Positions 1-8,000 of a DNA stretch of 64,000 nt are shown piece after piece; positions within the stretch are counted from its first letter, which is position 1, and the number at the start of each line of letters is the position of its first letter. The stretch is from an uncultured Microbacterium sp. Lineage in GTDB: Bacteria; Actinomycetota; Actinomycetes; Actinomycetales; Microbacteriaceae. A program made the position numbers and the translations under genes. The stretch lies in assembly GCF_947489255.1 (NCBI RefSeq), contig NZ_CANLCY010000001.1, positions 1-64,000 on the forward strand. The letters are read 5' to 3'. The notes beneath the pieces were generated by a model that worked only from the letters and a program-made list of their open reading frames with translations, made no database searches and was not told where the DNA came from.

Positions 1-480
1 GCAGCGGCACGGGCTCCGGCTCCATCGGCGACGTCGAAACCGACGGCACCGACAGCATCCTCGGCGGCAACCAGGCCGTCATCCCCATCGTCGTCCCCGT
101 CACCATCGGCGGCAACGCCGTCTCCGTCATCGGCGACAGCCACACCGAGGACGCCACCACCACCGGCGGCAGCACCGGCAGCGGCACGGGCTCCGGCTCC
201 ATCGGCGACGTCGAAACCGACGGCACCGACAGCATCCTCGGCGGCAACCAGGCCATCATCCCCATCGTCGTCCCCGTCACCATCGGCGGCAACGCCGTCT
301 CGGGCGTCGGCGACAGCACCTCCACGGGTGCGACCACGACCGGCGGCGCGGGCGGTGGTGGTGTCGTTGGGGGCATCACCACCGACGGCGCCGGCAGCAT
401 CGGCGGCGGGAACCAGCTGGCCATCCCGATCCAGCTGCCCGTCACGATCGGTGGCAACGCGGTCTCGGTGATCGGCGACA
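1..480 (+). repeat. Tandem 177-bp repeats encoding 59-aa chaplin-like units
   Basis: Bases 1-177 and 178-about 300 are nearly identical, with a period of 177 bp (59 codons). The second copy diverges at its 3' end, and a third, much more diverged copy follows to about 480. Near identity of units 1 and 2 suggests recent duplication; more units may lie upstream of the window. Confidence 0.9.
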
Positions 481-1004
481 GCACCACCGAGGGCTCGCAC
501 ACCGGCGGGACTCCGGGAACCCCGGGAACGCCCGGCACCCCCGGAACCCCGGGAACGCCCGGCACCCCCGGGACGCCCGGAACCCCCGGAACCCCGGGAA
601 CTCCCGGCACCCCCGGAACCCCCGGAACCCCCGGAACCCCGGGAACTCCCGGCACCCCCGGAACCCCCGGAACCCCCGGAACCCCCGGCACCCCCGGGAC
701 GCCTGGCACCCCCGGAACCCCCGGAACCCCCGGAACCCCCGGAACCCCCGGCACCCCCGGGACGCCTGGCACCCCCGGAACGCCCGGAACCCCCGGAACC
801 CCGGGAACGCCCGGAGCCCACGGCGGCACCGTCGTCGTCGGATCCGTCGCCACGGTCAGCGCCGCGGCGCCCCTCGCGACGAACGGCGCGACGTCTCTGG
901 CCGTGACGGGGACCGACGGCTCGTCGGCTCTCGGCCTCGGTCTCGCCGGCCTACTCGCCCTGCTGATGGGAGGGGTGCTGCTGCGCCGCCGCTCGCGCGC
1001 GTGA
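1..1004 (+). CDS. Cell-wall anchored surface protein, chaplin-like repeats plus collagen-like stalk (5' partial)
   Basis: The reading frame is open from base 3 to the stop at 1002-1004, so the N-terminus lies outside the window. Visible order: three repeats whose core reads [20 protein letters not shown], then 34 consecutive Thr-Pro-Gly triplets, then a short Ala/Thr-rich spacer, LAVTG, a hydrophobic helix and RRRSRA. The core resembles the chaplin domain of Streptomyces (GN..qvPv.vPVnvcGNtvsviG), but the cysteine position is Gly. LAVTG, helix and basic tail form a LAxTG-type sortase (class E) signal, so the protein should be covalently attached to peptidoglycan. The Gly-Thr-Pro run can be read as collagen-like Gly-X-Y triplets and is a plausible extended stalk. 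Known for the family: long chaplins of Streptomyces carry two chaplin domains and LAxTG. Inferred: a surface adhesin or hydrophobic coat protein. Confidence 0.85.
   Translation, partial: SGTGSGSIGDVETDGTDSILGGNQAVIPIVVPVTIGGNAVSVIGDSHTEDATTTGGSTGSGTGSGSIGDVETDGTDSILGGNQAIIPIVVPVTIGGNAVSGVGDSTSTGATTTGGAGGGGVVGGITTDGAGSIGGGNQLAIPIQLPVTIGGNAVSVIGDSTTEGSHTGGTPGTPGTPGTPGTPGTPGTPGTPGTPGTPGTPGTPGTPGTPGTPGTPGTPGTPGTPGTPGTPGTPGTPGTPGTPGTPGTPGTPGTPGTPGTPGTPGTPGTPGAHGGTVVVGSVATVSAAAPLATNGATSLAVTGTDGSSALGLGLAGLLALLMGGVLLRRRSRA
510..815 (+). repeat. 34 tandem 9-bp repeats encoding (Thr-Pro-Gly)34
   Basis: 306 bases of near-perfect 9-bp units of the type ACCCCCGGA, with synonymous variation (acg, act, ggg, ggc) that forms higher-order blocks. 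All changes keep the Thr-Pro-Gly reading, so the peptide is selected. Copy number is expected to vary between strains. Confidence 0.95.
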
Positions 1005-1032
1005 CCCGCGGAGGGCACTGACCCTCAGCGGA

Positions 1033-1075
1033 ACGACACCGGATGCCGACGTGCTGTCGTGGCATCCGGTGTCGT
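1033..1075. terminator. Bidirectional stem-loop between convergent genes
   Basis: Perfect 15-bp inverted repeat, acgacaccggatgcc at 1033-1047 and its complement at 1061-1075, loop of 13 nt. It lies 29 bp after the stop of the surface protein, upstream of the convergent ABC gene end. There is no U-run, as is common in high-GC actinobacteria. Confidence 0.75.
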
Positions 1076-1182
1076 GGCGCGCCCGCGACGGGGCCCGGCC
1101 GGGGCCCGGACCCTTCGACAGGCTCAGGGCCCTCCCACGCCGGGGGTGCCGGCTCAGGCCCCTCCGCCGTGGGGGTGCCGGG

Positions 1183-1926
1183 CTACAGGGCCCCGCCGCG
1201 GCGCTCGCGTTCGAGGAACGCGATCGTCTCGGGGCGCTGCGGGTCGTCGAGGATCTGCGCGGGCGTGCCCTGCTCGACGATGCGTCCGCCCCGCATGAAC
1301 ACGATGCGGTCGGCGACCTCGCGCGCGAACGACATCTCGTGCGTGGCCATGAGCATGGTCGACCCGCGGTCGCGCAGCACCCGCACGAGGTCGAGCACCT
1401 CGCCCACGAGCTGCGGGTCGAGCGCCGAGGTGATCTCGTCGAGCAGCAGCAGCTCGGGGTTCGTCATCACGGCGCGAACGATTGCGACGCGCTGCTGCTG
1501 CCCGCCCGACAGGCGGTCGGGGAACTCGCGGGCCTTCGCGCCGAGCCCGAGCTGCTCGAGCAGCTCGGTGCCGCGGACGTAGGCCTCGGTCTTCGGCATC
1601 CCGTGCACCTTACGGGCGGCGAGGGTGACGTTGTCGATCACGCGCAGGTGCGGGAAGAGGTTGAAGTGCTGGAAGACGACGCCGATGCGGGCCCGCGCGG
1701 CGTCGGGGTCGATCGTCGGATCGGTGAGGTCGTCGCCGTTCAGCAGGATCTGCCCGTCGTCGACGCGCTCGATGAGGTTGATCGTGCGCAGCAGCGTCGA
1801 CTTGCCCGAGCCCGAGGCGCCGATCAGCACGACCACCTCGTGCTGCGCGAGCTCCAGGTCGATGCCGTCGAGCACCACGTGGTCGCCGAAGGCCTTGCGG
1901 ACGCTGCGGACCTCGAGCACGGTCAT
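1183..1926 (-). CDS. Polar amino-acid ABC transporter, ATP-binding protein
   Basis: 247 aa, the usual length for GlnQ/HisP-type ATPases. Walker A GASGSGKST at residues 36-44, Q-loop near 86, signature LSGGQQQR at 139-146, Walker B LLLLDEITSALDP about 159-171 and the H-loop histidine at 196 in ATHEMSFAREVADR, a phrase typical of polar amino-acid importers. It energises uptake through the permease encoded immediately upstream. The ATG (1924-1926) overlaps the permease stop by 4 bp (ATGA), so translation is coupled. A longer open frame upstream is only antisense read-through and is not used. Substrate cannot be fixed from sequence. Confidence 0.95.
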   Translation of the reverse strand: MTVLEVRSVRKAFGDHVVLDGIDLELAQHEVVVLIGASGSGKSTLLRTINLIERVDDGQILLNGDDLTDPTIDPDAARARIGVVFQHFNLFPHLRVIDNVTLAARKVHGMPKTEAYVRGTELLEQLGLGAKAREFPDRLSGGQQQRVAIVRAVMTNPELLLLDEITSALDPQLVGEVLDLVRVLRDRGSTMLMATHEMSFAREVADRIVFMRGGRIVEQGTPAQILDDPQRPETIAFLERERRGGAL

Positions 1927-2789
1927 ACGGTTCCGCCCATCTGCTCGCGTTTCGCCAGTCGGGCCGACACGTAGTCGGTGAGGCGGATCATCGGCAGCGC
2001 CATCGCCACGAACAGCAGCGCCGCGACGATGTACGGCGTGAAGTTGTAGGCCTGAGCCGAGGCGATCTGCGCCGCGCGCACGGCATCCACCGCTCCGAGC
2101 ACCGAGATGAGCCCCACGTCCTTCTGCAGCGACACGAAGTCGTTCATGAGCGCGGGCACGACCTTGCGCACGCCCTGCGGGATCACGACGATCCGGAGCG
2201 TCTGCGCGTGGTTCAGACCGAGCGAGCGGGCCGCGATGCGCTGCGAGGGGTGCACGGCCTCCATTCCCGCGCGCAGCACCTCGGCGATGTACGCCGAATA
2301 GGTCAGCACGATCGCGATCGTGCCCCACAGCACCACCGGCACACGGCCGAAGACGCCGAGCGCCGGCAGCCCGAAGCCGACCAGGTACAGCACGATCAGC
2401 AGGGGGATGCCGCGGAACAGGTCGGTGTAGATCGTCGCGAGCGCGCGCAGCGGGAAGAACACCGGCCCGCGCAGCGACCGCAGCACCGCGAGGGTCGTGC
2501 CGAGGCTCGCGACGGCGATCGCGGCGACGAACAGCACCTGGATGTTGACCCACAGCCCCGCGAGGATCGACGGGAAGCTCGCCAGCGCGATCTCGGGGTC
2601 GAAGAACGCGCGGCGCACGTCTTCCCACCCGGGGCTCGACAGGATCGCCCAGCCCACCACGACGACGAACACGACCGAGCTGACCAGCGCGATCAGCACC
2701 GACTTCGTCGACTGCCGACGCCGCGTTGCGCGCCGACCGAGCTCGAGCTCGCTCGGCCGCCACGCGGCCTCGGACGGAGGGGATGCCAC
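1923..2789 (-). CDS. Polar amino-acid ABC transporter, permease
   Basis: 288 aa integral membrane protein of the HisM/GlnP type. A charged N-terminal tail is followed by a hydrophobic helix (residues about 30-50) and the conserved permease core including GIPLLIVLYLVGFGLPALG and the EAA-like loop EAVHPSQRIAARSLGLN that docks on the ATPase. It presumably forms a homodimer channel, since only one permease gene is present. It overlaps the ATPase start and follows the binding-protein gene by 6 bp, giving a three-gene operon. Confidence 0.94.
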   Translation of the reverse strand: MASPPSEAAWRPSELELGRRATRRRQSTKSVLIALVSSVVFVVVVGWAILSSPGWEDVRRAFFDPEIALASFPSILAGLWVNIQVLFVAAIAVASLGTTLAVLRSLRGPVFFPLRALATIYTDLFRGIPLLIVLYLVGFGLPALGVFGRVPVVLWGTIAIVLTYSAYIAEVLRAGMEAVHPSQRIAARSLGLNHAQTLRIVVIPQGVRKVVPALMNDFVSLQKDVGLISVLGAVDAVRAAQIASAQAYNFTPYIVAALLFVAMALPMIRLTDYVSARLAKREQMGGTV

Positions 2790-2795
2790 GGGGTC

Positions 2796-3662
2796 TTACT
2801 TCAAGACGGGAGCGGCGTCGGTGCCCCCGAGCCACTCCTGCTGCAGCTCGTCGAGCGTGCCGTCGGCGCGCAGGGCGTCGACCGCGTCGGTGACGGGCCC
2901 GGTCAAGGCCGACCCCTTGGGCAGGACGAACGCGAGCTCGTCACCGCCGGCCGAGGAGTCGGGCAGCTGGCCGACGACCTTGCCGTCGTCGAGCACGGCT
3001 CCGGCGAGGTAGAACGCGGTGGGCAGGTCGACCACGATCGCGTCGACCTGACCGGCCTGCAGGGCGGCCACGGCATCGTCGTTGGAGTTGAAGACGCTGA
3101 GGTTGCCGGTGCCGAGCTGGTCGGCGGCGACCTGGTAGCTGGTGGTCGCGCTCATGACGCCGACGGGCAGGTTCTTCAGCTCGGCCACGGTGGTCGCCGA
3201 GGCGGCGGGCGACGTACCGGTCGAGACGACCGCCTGCGTGGTCGTGTAGTAGGGCGACGAGAAGTCGACGGCCTGCTTGCGCTGCTCGGTGATCGAGAAC
3301 TGCTGCAGGTTGAGGTCCCAGTCCTTGGCGCCGGGGGCGATCGCGCTGTCGAAGGTGCTGCGCACCCACACGACGTCGTCCTTCGAGAAGCCGAGCTGGG
3401 TCGCCACCGCGTCGGCGACCGCGGCCTCGAAGCCCTCACCCGAGGCGGGGTCGTCGTTCTCGACCCACGGCGAGAACGCGGGCTCTCCCGTGGCGATGGT
3501 GAGCTTTCCGGCCGTGACGGTCTGCAGGGCGCCTTCCGTGGCGGGCGCGGAACCGGCGTCGGAGCCCGTCGGGGCGAAGGCGCAGGCGGTCAGCGACACG
3601 ACCGTGGCCGCAGCCACGGCGGTCAGGGCGGCGGCGCGGCGCAGACGTGCGAAAGCGGTCAC
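2796..3662 (-). CDS. Amino-acid ABC transporter, substrate-binding lipoprotein
   Basis: 288 aa with the GTG at 3660-3662. This start is chosen because AGGAG sits 6-7 nt upstream (complement of 3663-3675) and it gives a normal signal peptide; an ATG 30 bp upstream adds a non-signal leader. Signal: basic RLRR, an Ala/Thr/Val-rich helix and the lipobox LTAC with Cys27, so it is a membrane-tethered lipoprotein. The mature part is a family-3 solute-binding protein (LTIATGEPAFSPW, DWDLNLQQFSITEQR, VDAIVVDLPTAFYL). As first gene of the operon with the permease and ATPase it supplies ligand specificity, which is probably a polar or aromatic amino acid (inference). Confidence 0.93.
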   Translation of the reverse strand: MTAFARLRRAAALTAVAAATVVSLTACAFAPTGSDAGSAPATEGALQTVTAGKLTIATGEPAFSPWVENDDPASGEGFEAAVADAVATQLGFSKDDVVWVRSTFDSAIAPGAKDWDLNLQQFSITEQRKQAVDFSSPYYTTTQAVVSTGTSPAASATTVAELKNLPVGVMSATTSYQVAADQLGTGNLSVFNSNDDAVAALQAGQVDAIVVDLPTAFYLAGAVLDDGKVVGQLPDSSAGGDELAFVLPKGSALTGPVTDAVDALRADGTLDELQQEWLGGTDAAPVLK

Positions 3663-3853
3663 GATGTCTCCTCGTGGACGTATCGGGGTCATCCCCGGAG
3701 TGCTGTGATGTGCTCAGCGTACCGGGGGCATGTTTCCGGGACGGTCGCCGGTGAAACCTGGCGACACGGTCTCCTCGACGGCGCGGAGACGTGCTCGAGG
3801 GCGAAGCGCCGGCCGGCCGCGGGGCGCACGATCGCGGCACCGCAGACGGTCGT

Positions 3854-4297
3854 CTACTCGGCCAGCCGCCAGTCGTCGAAGCTGAACCCCGGCGACACGA
3901 CGCAGCTCACCACGACCTCCACGTCGCCCGTGGGTCGGGCCGCCTGCCACACTCCCGCCGGAACGGTGTGCTGCAGCACATGACCCGCGGCAAGGTCGGG
4001 GCCGAGGGTGATCGTCTGCGCCTCACCCGGCTCGGCCCCCGCTCCGCCCAGCGACAGCTCGAGCGCACCCGGACCGTGCCACAGCCACACCTCGTCGCTC
4101 GTGACGACGTGCCACGCGCTGCGCTCGTCGGGCTGCAGCAGGTAGTGGATGCAGGTCGCCGCGGGGCGCTGGCCCGCGGGGGTGTCGACCGCGTACGACC
4201 CCGTCCACATGCGCCGGAACCACCCGCCCTCGGGATGCGGTGCGAGGTCGAGCAGCCGCGCGGTCTCCGGGCGGTCGGTGTCGGCTCGATCGGTCAT
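3854..4297 (-). CDS. DUF985-type cupin protein
   Basis: 147 aa. Motifs LDLAPHPEGGWFRRMW, TCIHYLLQPDERSAWH, SDEVWLWHGPGALEL and VSPGFSFDDWRLAE are those of the DUF985/cupin_5 family, beta-barrel proteins related to yeast YML079w. Function is not established in the family; small-molecule or sugar binding has been suggested. The ATG overlaps the amidohydrolase stop by 4 bp (ATGA), making it the last gene of a three-gene operon. Confidence 0.88.
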   Translation of the reverse strand: MTDRADTDRPETARLLDLAPHPEGGWFRRMWTGSYAVDTPAGQRPAATCIHYLLQPDERSAWHVVTSDEVWLWHGPGALELSLGGAGAEPGEAQTITLGPDLAAGHVLQHTVPAGVWQAARPTGDVEVVVSCVVSPGFSFDDWRLAE

Positions 4298-5583
4298 GCG
4301 CGCACTCCTGTCTCACGGGTGAAGGCGGGCGAGGCGAAGCGCGCCTCGCCGTCGATGAAGGTCGCGGCGGTCGTCCCGGCGCCGGACACCACGAGATGCT
4401 CGATCGTGGCATCCACCTCCGACACCGGGATGTCGAAGAACGCCAGATCCGCCACGGCGCCGACCGCGAGATACCCCGTGCGGGCGGGACCGGTGTCGAG
4501 ACCCATCGCGTGAGCGCCCCCGAGCGTCGCCGCCCGCAGCAGCAGCTCCGACAGGTCGCGGTTGACGTACCCCTGCGCCCGCGCGAGCCGGTGCAGTTCG
4601 GCCACGTCGGCGAGCAGGTCGAGCGAGGGGCTGGATGCCAGCGAGTCGGTGCCCACGGCGAGCGCGTTCCCCTCGACGAGGTAGGCCGCGACCGGCGGCT
4701 CGTCGAGTCCGATCACCGCGTTCGATCGCGGGCACAGGGCCACGGTCGTGCCACGGGCGCGCAGGATCGCCCGGTCGCGCGCCGTCATGTACACGCCGTG
4801 CGCGATGTGGCAGTCGGGGCCGAGCACGCCGAGCTCGTCGACGAACTCGGTCGCTCCGGTGCCGAACCCCTCGTCGCGCAGGGCGCGGAAGCTCGCGGGA
4901 CGCTGCTTCTGCCACGGCACCGCCTCGCCGTGCTCGCGCTCGAACGCCGCCTCGCCCAGGTGCAGGTGCAGGCGGCTCCCCCGCTCGCGCACGATATCGG
5001 GGATCTCGAGCAGCGGCTCCACGTCGAGCGAGTACGGCGCGTGCGGAGACAGTCCGGTGCCGGGCGGCGAGGGCAGCGCGTCGAGCCGGGCTTCGACCTC
5101 GGCGCGGCCGCGCTCGGCCCACGCGGCGTTGGTCCAGCTCATCACCTCCCAGTAGGTGATGCCGTGCAGGCGCGCGTCGTGCAGCGCCGAAGCGGCTTCG
5201 ACGTCGGTGACGATGTCGGCGACGGCGGTCGTGCCCGCCGCGATCATCCGGAGCGCGCCCGCGGCGGCATCCCGAGCCCAGTCGTGGCCGGCGCGGTAGA
5301 CCGGAGTGAACGCGTCGTCCCAGTCGTCGAACCCCGCGTACGACCCCCGACCCACCTCGGCCATGCCGGTGTACTGCAGGTGGGAGTGGGCGTTGACCAG
5401 GCCCGGGGTCAGCACGCCCGGCCAATGCGTCTCGTCGAACGCGATCCCCCGTGCCCGCAGCTCGTGAACGACCCACTCGCGGTCGCCGACGTGCCGGATG
5501 CGCCCACCCGCCACCGCGATCGCCCCACCCGGAATGGGGGGCGCCGTGATCGGAACGACGAGGGATGCCGAGTACACCTTCAT
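4294..5583 (-). CDS. Amidohydrolase, nucleoside/ATZ-TRZ deaminase type
   Basis: 429 aa, a metal-dependent hydrolase of the chlorohydrolase/MtaD superfamily. Metal ligands are visible: NAHSH (His66, His68), HLHLGE (206-211), AHG (His262) and GTDSLASS (Asp313). SPHAPYS at 179-185 is the substrate-side loop shared with 5'-methylthioadenosine/S-adenosylhomocysteine deaminases. The ATG at 5581-5583 overlaps the stop of the upstream SAH-hydrolase-like gene (ATGA). That partner suggests a nucleoside or thioether-nucleoside substrate (inference). Guanine deaminase or aminodeoxyfutalosine deaminase are alternatives within the same superfamily. Confidence 0.85.
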   Translation of the reverse strand: MKVYSASLVVPITAPPIPGGAIAVAGGRIRHVGDREWVVHELRARGIAFDETHWPGVLTPGLVNAHSHLQYTGMAEVGRGSYAGFDDWDDAFTPVYRAGHDWARDAAAGALRMIAAGTTAVADIVTDVEAASALHDARLHGITYWEVMSWTNAAWAERGRAEVEARLDALPSPPGTGLSPHAPYSLDVEPLLEIPDIVRERGSRLHLHLGEAAFEREHGEAVPWQKQRPASFRALRDEGFGTGATEFVDELGVLGPDCHIAHGVYMTARDRAILRARGTTVALCPRSNAVIGLDEPPVAAYLVEGNALAVGTDSLASSPSLDLLADVAELHRLARAQGYVNRDLSELLLRAATLGGAHAMGLDTGPARTGYLAVGAVADLAFFDIPVSEVDATIEHLVVSGAGTTAATFIDGEARFASPAFTRETGVRA

Positions 5584-6956
5584 CGCCCACCCCCGGCGTA
5601 GCGGGGCGAACGCCAGTCGTCGAGGCCCTCGGGGTCGACGGGCCGCGGCGCGTCGATCTCGGCGCCGCGCGCGCGGAGCGCCTCGCGCGCGACGAGGTCG
5701 TCGACCTCGGGGCCCAGGGCGTGCACGCCCGGTGCCGGGCGGCGGCGCAGCAGCTCGCCGAGGGCGGCGAGCTGCACGGCGAACGACAGGTCCATGATCT
5801 CGATGGGGTTGCCCTCGGCCGCGGTGATGTTCACGGCTCCTCCCCCACCGAGCAGCAGCGCGCCGGGCTCGGCGTGCGGCGCGACCTCGCCGGGTACTCC
5901 CCCGGCCACGGCGACGACCCGCGCCGCCCGGGCGATCTCCGCGGTGACGGTGCCGGGGACGCCGGTCGCCGAAACGACGAGAGCACCCTCCGCCAGCGAC
6001 GCCGCCCGGCCGGTGGGATAGCCGTCGTGCCGCGCCTCGAGGGCCCGCACGGGGTCGGTCTCGGCGACCCGCACCTCGGCGCCGAGCGCGCGCAGGTGCG
6101 CCGCGACGCCCCGGCCGACGGGGCCGTACCCGAGCACGAGCGCCGGCTGGTCGGTGAGGGCGATCCCCCGCTCCTCGAGCAGGTCGGCGATCGCGAACAC
6201 GCACGACTGGCCGGTGCCGTAGCGGTTGTCGAACATCGTCTTGGTGCGGGCGTCGTTGACCGCCATGACCGCGGTGCGCAGGATGCCGGCGTCCTGCATC
6301 CGCCGCAGCGGCGTCAGCCCGCTCGTGGTCTCTTCGCACGCCCCGATCCAGCCGGCGACGAGGGCGGGATCGTCGTCGTGGGCCAGGCGGATGAGGTGCG
6401 CGCCGTCGTCGAGCAGCACGTCGAGGCCCGCGCGCAGGAAGGCGCGGGCGGCGGCGAGTTCCGCGGCGCCGCTCACCGCCGGATCGGCCGAGACCGCGAG
6501 CCCCTGCGCCCGCAGCGCGTCGGCCACCGCCGGGTCGGTCTCGTCGGGGTGAGCGTACACCGACACCTGGGCCCCGCGCTCGCGCAGCAGCAGCGACAGC
6601 ACGGCGGTCTTGGGCTCGAGCACCATCGCCACCCCCACGCGCAGACCGGTCAGCTCGAGGCGCTCGGCCATCGCGGCCGAGACGGGCATGTGCGTGCGAG
6701 CGAAGGCGATGCGACCGGCGGCGTCGCCGCGCTCGGGGAGCGGCGCACCGTCGAGGCGCACGGTGTCGGCATCCAGGTCGAACTCCACCCGCCCGGGCAT
6801 CGGTTCGGGACTCGGGATGCCACCCAGCCGCACGAGCACATCGTGCAGGCTCGCGGAACCGGTGCCCCGCACGGCGAAGGGACGGCCGGCGAGCAGGAGG
6901 TTGGACGCGCGCGCGAAGCGCCGGACGATGCGCTCGGGTGCGCGAGGGTCGGTCAC
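5580..6956 (-). CDS. Divergent S-adenosylhomocysteinase-like NAD-binding enzyme
   Basis: 458 aa from the GTG at 6954-6956. The start is supported by a TAGGCT box exactly 7 nt upstream (leaderless pattern); a longer frame to 7106 runs through an Arg/Pro-rich out-of-frame leader. Kept from SAH hydrolase: LDDG (182-185), EETTSG (208-213), VNDARTKTMFDN (233-244) and the NAD-binding GYGPVGRG (276-283). Changed: the GHFD segment is replaced by GGVPGEV (352-358), and the GHPSFVM segment reads GNPIEIM (382-388), losing two conserved His. It is therefore a paralogue with altered chemistry or substrate. Overlap with a deaminase-like gene hints at S-inosyl- or other modified homocysteine nucleoside cleavage (inference). 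Confidence 0.8.
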   Translation of the reverse strand: MTDPRAPERIVRRFARASNLLLAGRPFAVRGTGSASLHDVLVRLGGIPSPEPMPGRVEFDLDADTVRLDGAPLPERGDAAGRIAFARTHMPVSAAMAERLELTGLRVGVAMVLEPKTAVLSLLLRERGAQVSVYAHPDETDPAVADALRAQGLAVSADPAVSGAAELAAARAFLRAGLDVLLDDGAHLIRLAHDDDPALVAGWIGACEETTSGLTPLRRMQDAGILRTAVMAVNDARTKTMFDNRYGTGQSCVFAIADLLEERGIALTDQPALVLGYGPVGRGVAAHLRALGAEVRVAETDPVRALEARHDGYPTGRAASLAEGALVVSATGVPGTVTAEIARAARVVAVAGGVPGEVAPHAEPGALLLGGGGAVNITAAEGNPIEIMDLSFAVQLAALGELLRRRPAPGVHALGPEVDDLVAREALRARGAEIDAPRPVDPEGLDDWRSPRYAGGGR

Positions 6957-6963
6957 GGGGTTC

Positions 6964-6969
6964 AGCCTA
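6964..6969 (-). promoter_or_regulatory. -10 box TAGGCT, leaderless promoter of the SAHH-like operon
   Basis: On the minus strand TAGGCT is followed by seven bases and then the GTG start, so transcription should begin at or next to the start codon. No Shine-Dalgarno sequence is present. Confidence 0.6.
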
Positions 6970-7124
6970 GGGTCGCGGGTGCGGGCGACCGTGCGGCCGG
7001 GGTCCTCCGGCGCCGTGAGGCTCAACACCCCCGGCAGCCCGGTTCGGGGCGCATTTCTCCCTTCGGGGCGAACGATTCGCGCCCCAACCGCGAGAATCCG
7101 CCCCAAACCCCGAAGACGAAAGCG

Positions 7125-7159
7125 AAAAGGCCCCGCCCTGCCGGAGCAGGAGCGGGGCC
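7125..7159 (-). terminator. Rho-independent terminator of the rpsF-ssb-rpsR-rplI operon
   Basis: Arms GGCCCCGC (complement of 7152-7159) and GCGGGGCC (complement of 7129-7136) flank a 15-nt loop and are followed by TTTT on the minus strand, 18 bp after the rplI stop. Confidence 0.88.
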
Positions 7160-7176
7160 GAATCGTGCGTCGCGAA

Positions 7177-7629
7177 TTACTTCGCGGCGACCACCTGGAG
7201 GGTGATCACGGCGGTGACGTCGTCACGCAGGCGAACGGTCGCCTCGTGCTCGCCGACCGACTTGATCGAGGAGGTGATCTGGATCTTGCGCTTGTCGAGC
7301 TCGCCGAGACCGGCGGCCTTGACGGCGTCGGCGACGTCGGCGGGCTTGACCGAACCGAACAGGCGTCCCTCGTTGCCGGCCTTGACCGACAGCTTGACGG
7401 TGTTCGACTCGAGCGAGTTCTTCAGCGCCACGGCGTCTTCGTGAGCGTGGATCGCGCGGGACTCGCGAGCGGCGCGGATCGACGCGACCTGCTTCTCGCC
7501 ACCACGGCTCCAGGCCACGGCGAAGCCCTGGGGGATGAGGTAGTTACGGGCGTACCCGTTCTTGACCTCGACAACGTCACCGGCGCTACCGAGCCCGGTG
7601 ACCTCATTCGTGAGAATCAGCTTTGCCAT
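7177..7629 (-). CDS. rplI: 50S ribosomal protein L9
   Basis: 150 aa, normal for L9. The N-terminal rRNA-binding domain [20 protein letters not shown] with [13 protein letters not shown] is unmistakable, followed by the long connecting helix and the C-terminal domain ending LQVVAAK. L9 binds the base of the L1 stalk of 23S rRNA and limits frameshifting. It is the last gene of the rpsF-ssb-rpsR-rplI operon, 10 bp after rpsR, with a strong terminator downstream. Confidence 0.98.
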   Translation of the reverse strand: MAKLILTNEVTGLGSAGDVVEVKNGYARNYLIPQGFAVAWSRGGEKQVASIRAARESRAIHAHEDAVALKNSLESNTVKLSVKAGNEGRLFGSVKPADVADAVKAAGLGELDKRKIQITSSIKSVGEHEATVRLRDDVTAVITLQVVAAK

Positions 7630-7639
7630 CGGGTGCTCC

Positions 7640-7894
7640 TTAGCGGCCGGCGCCGGCGTAGGGCAGGAGAGCCATCTCGCGCGCGTTCTTGATGGCGCGG
7701 GCGATCAGGCGCTGCTCCTGCACGGAGACACCGGTGATACGACGGGCGCGGATCTTCCCGCGCTCCGAGATGAACTTGCGGAGGGTTGCGACGTCCTTGT
7801 AGTCGATGACGCCGACGCGGATCGCCTTCGCGGGGGCGGCGTTCTTCGCGCCCTTCCGCGGCTTGCGGCGGTCGCCAGTGGCCTTTCCAGCCAT
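7640..7894 (-). CDS. rpsR: 30S ribosomal protein S18
   Basis: 84 aa. The S18 core [20 protein letters not shown] and [19 protein letters not shown] is intact. The N-terminus [15 protein letters not shown] is basic and lacks the Cys zinc-ribbon ligands, so this is the Cys-minus form of S18. S18 partners S6, encoded three genes upstream, on the 30S platform. It follows ssb by about 106 bp, which contain a hairpin. Confidence 0.97.
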   Translation of the reverse strand: MAGKATGDRRKPRKGAKNAAPAKAIRVGVIDYKDVATLRKFISERGKIRARRITGVSVQEQRLIARAIKNAREMALLPYAGAGR

Positions 7895-7915
7895 GCTTCC
7901 TTCTTTCGTGTGGTT

Positions 7916-7956
7916 CGGATGCCGGGCCGGTCACGCGGACCGGGGCATGGCATCCG
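7916..7956 (-). promoter_or_regulatory. Intercistronic stem-loop between ssb and rpsR
   Basis: Outer arms CGGATGCC (7916-7923) and GGCATCCG (7949-7956), inner arms CCGGTC (7927-7932) and GACCGG (7938-7943). It sits just upstream of the rpsR ribosome-binding region in the minus-strand transcript. It could be a processing or attenuation structure that sets different levels of ssb and rpsR-rplI. There is no U-run, so full termination is unlikely. Confidence 0.5.
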
Positions 7957-8000
7957 GAATTTCGAGGGGTCTGTCGTCTCGCTCGAGAGCGGGGCGAAGA

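Noticed and set aside
1..815. Repeats at the left edge as a possible CRISPR array
   Set aside because: Units are contiguous, in frame and without spacers; they encode a protein repeat.
1051..1974. Long plus-strand open frame opposite the amino-acid ABC transporter genes
   Set aside because: Arg/Asp/Val-rich antisense shadow produced by high GC; the minus-strand ABC genes have full motifs and overlapping start/stop pairs.
1183..2835. 550-codon minus-strand frame as one ABC protein
   Set aside because: Only the part from ATG 1926 is ABC ATPase; the rest is the out-of-frame reading of the permease gene.
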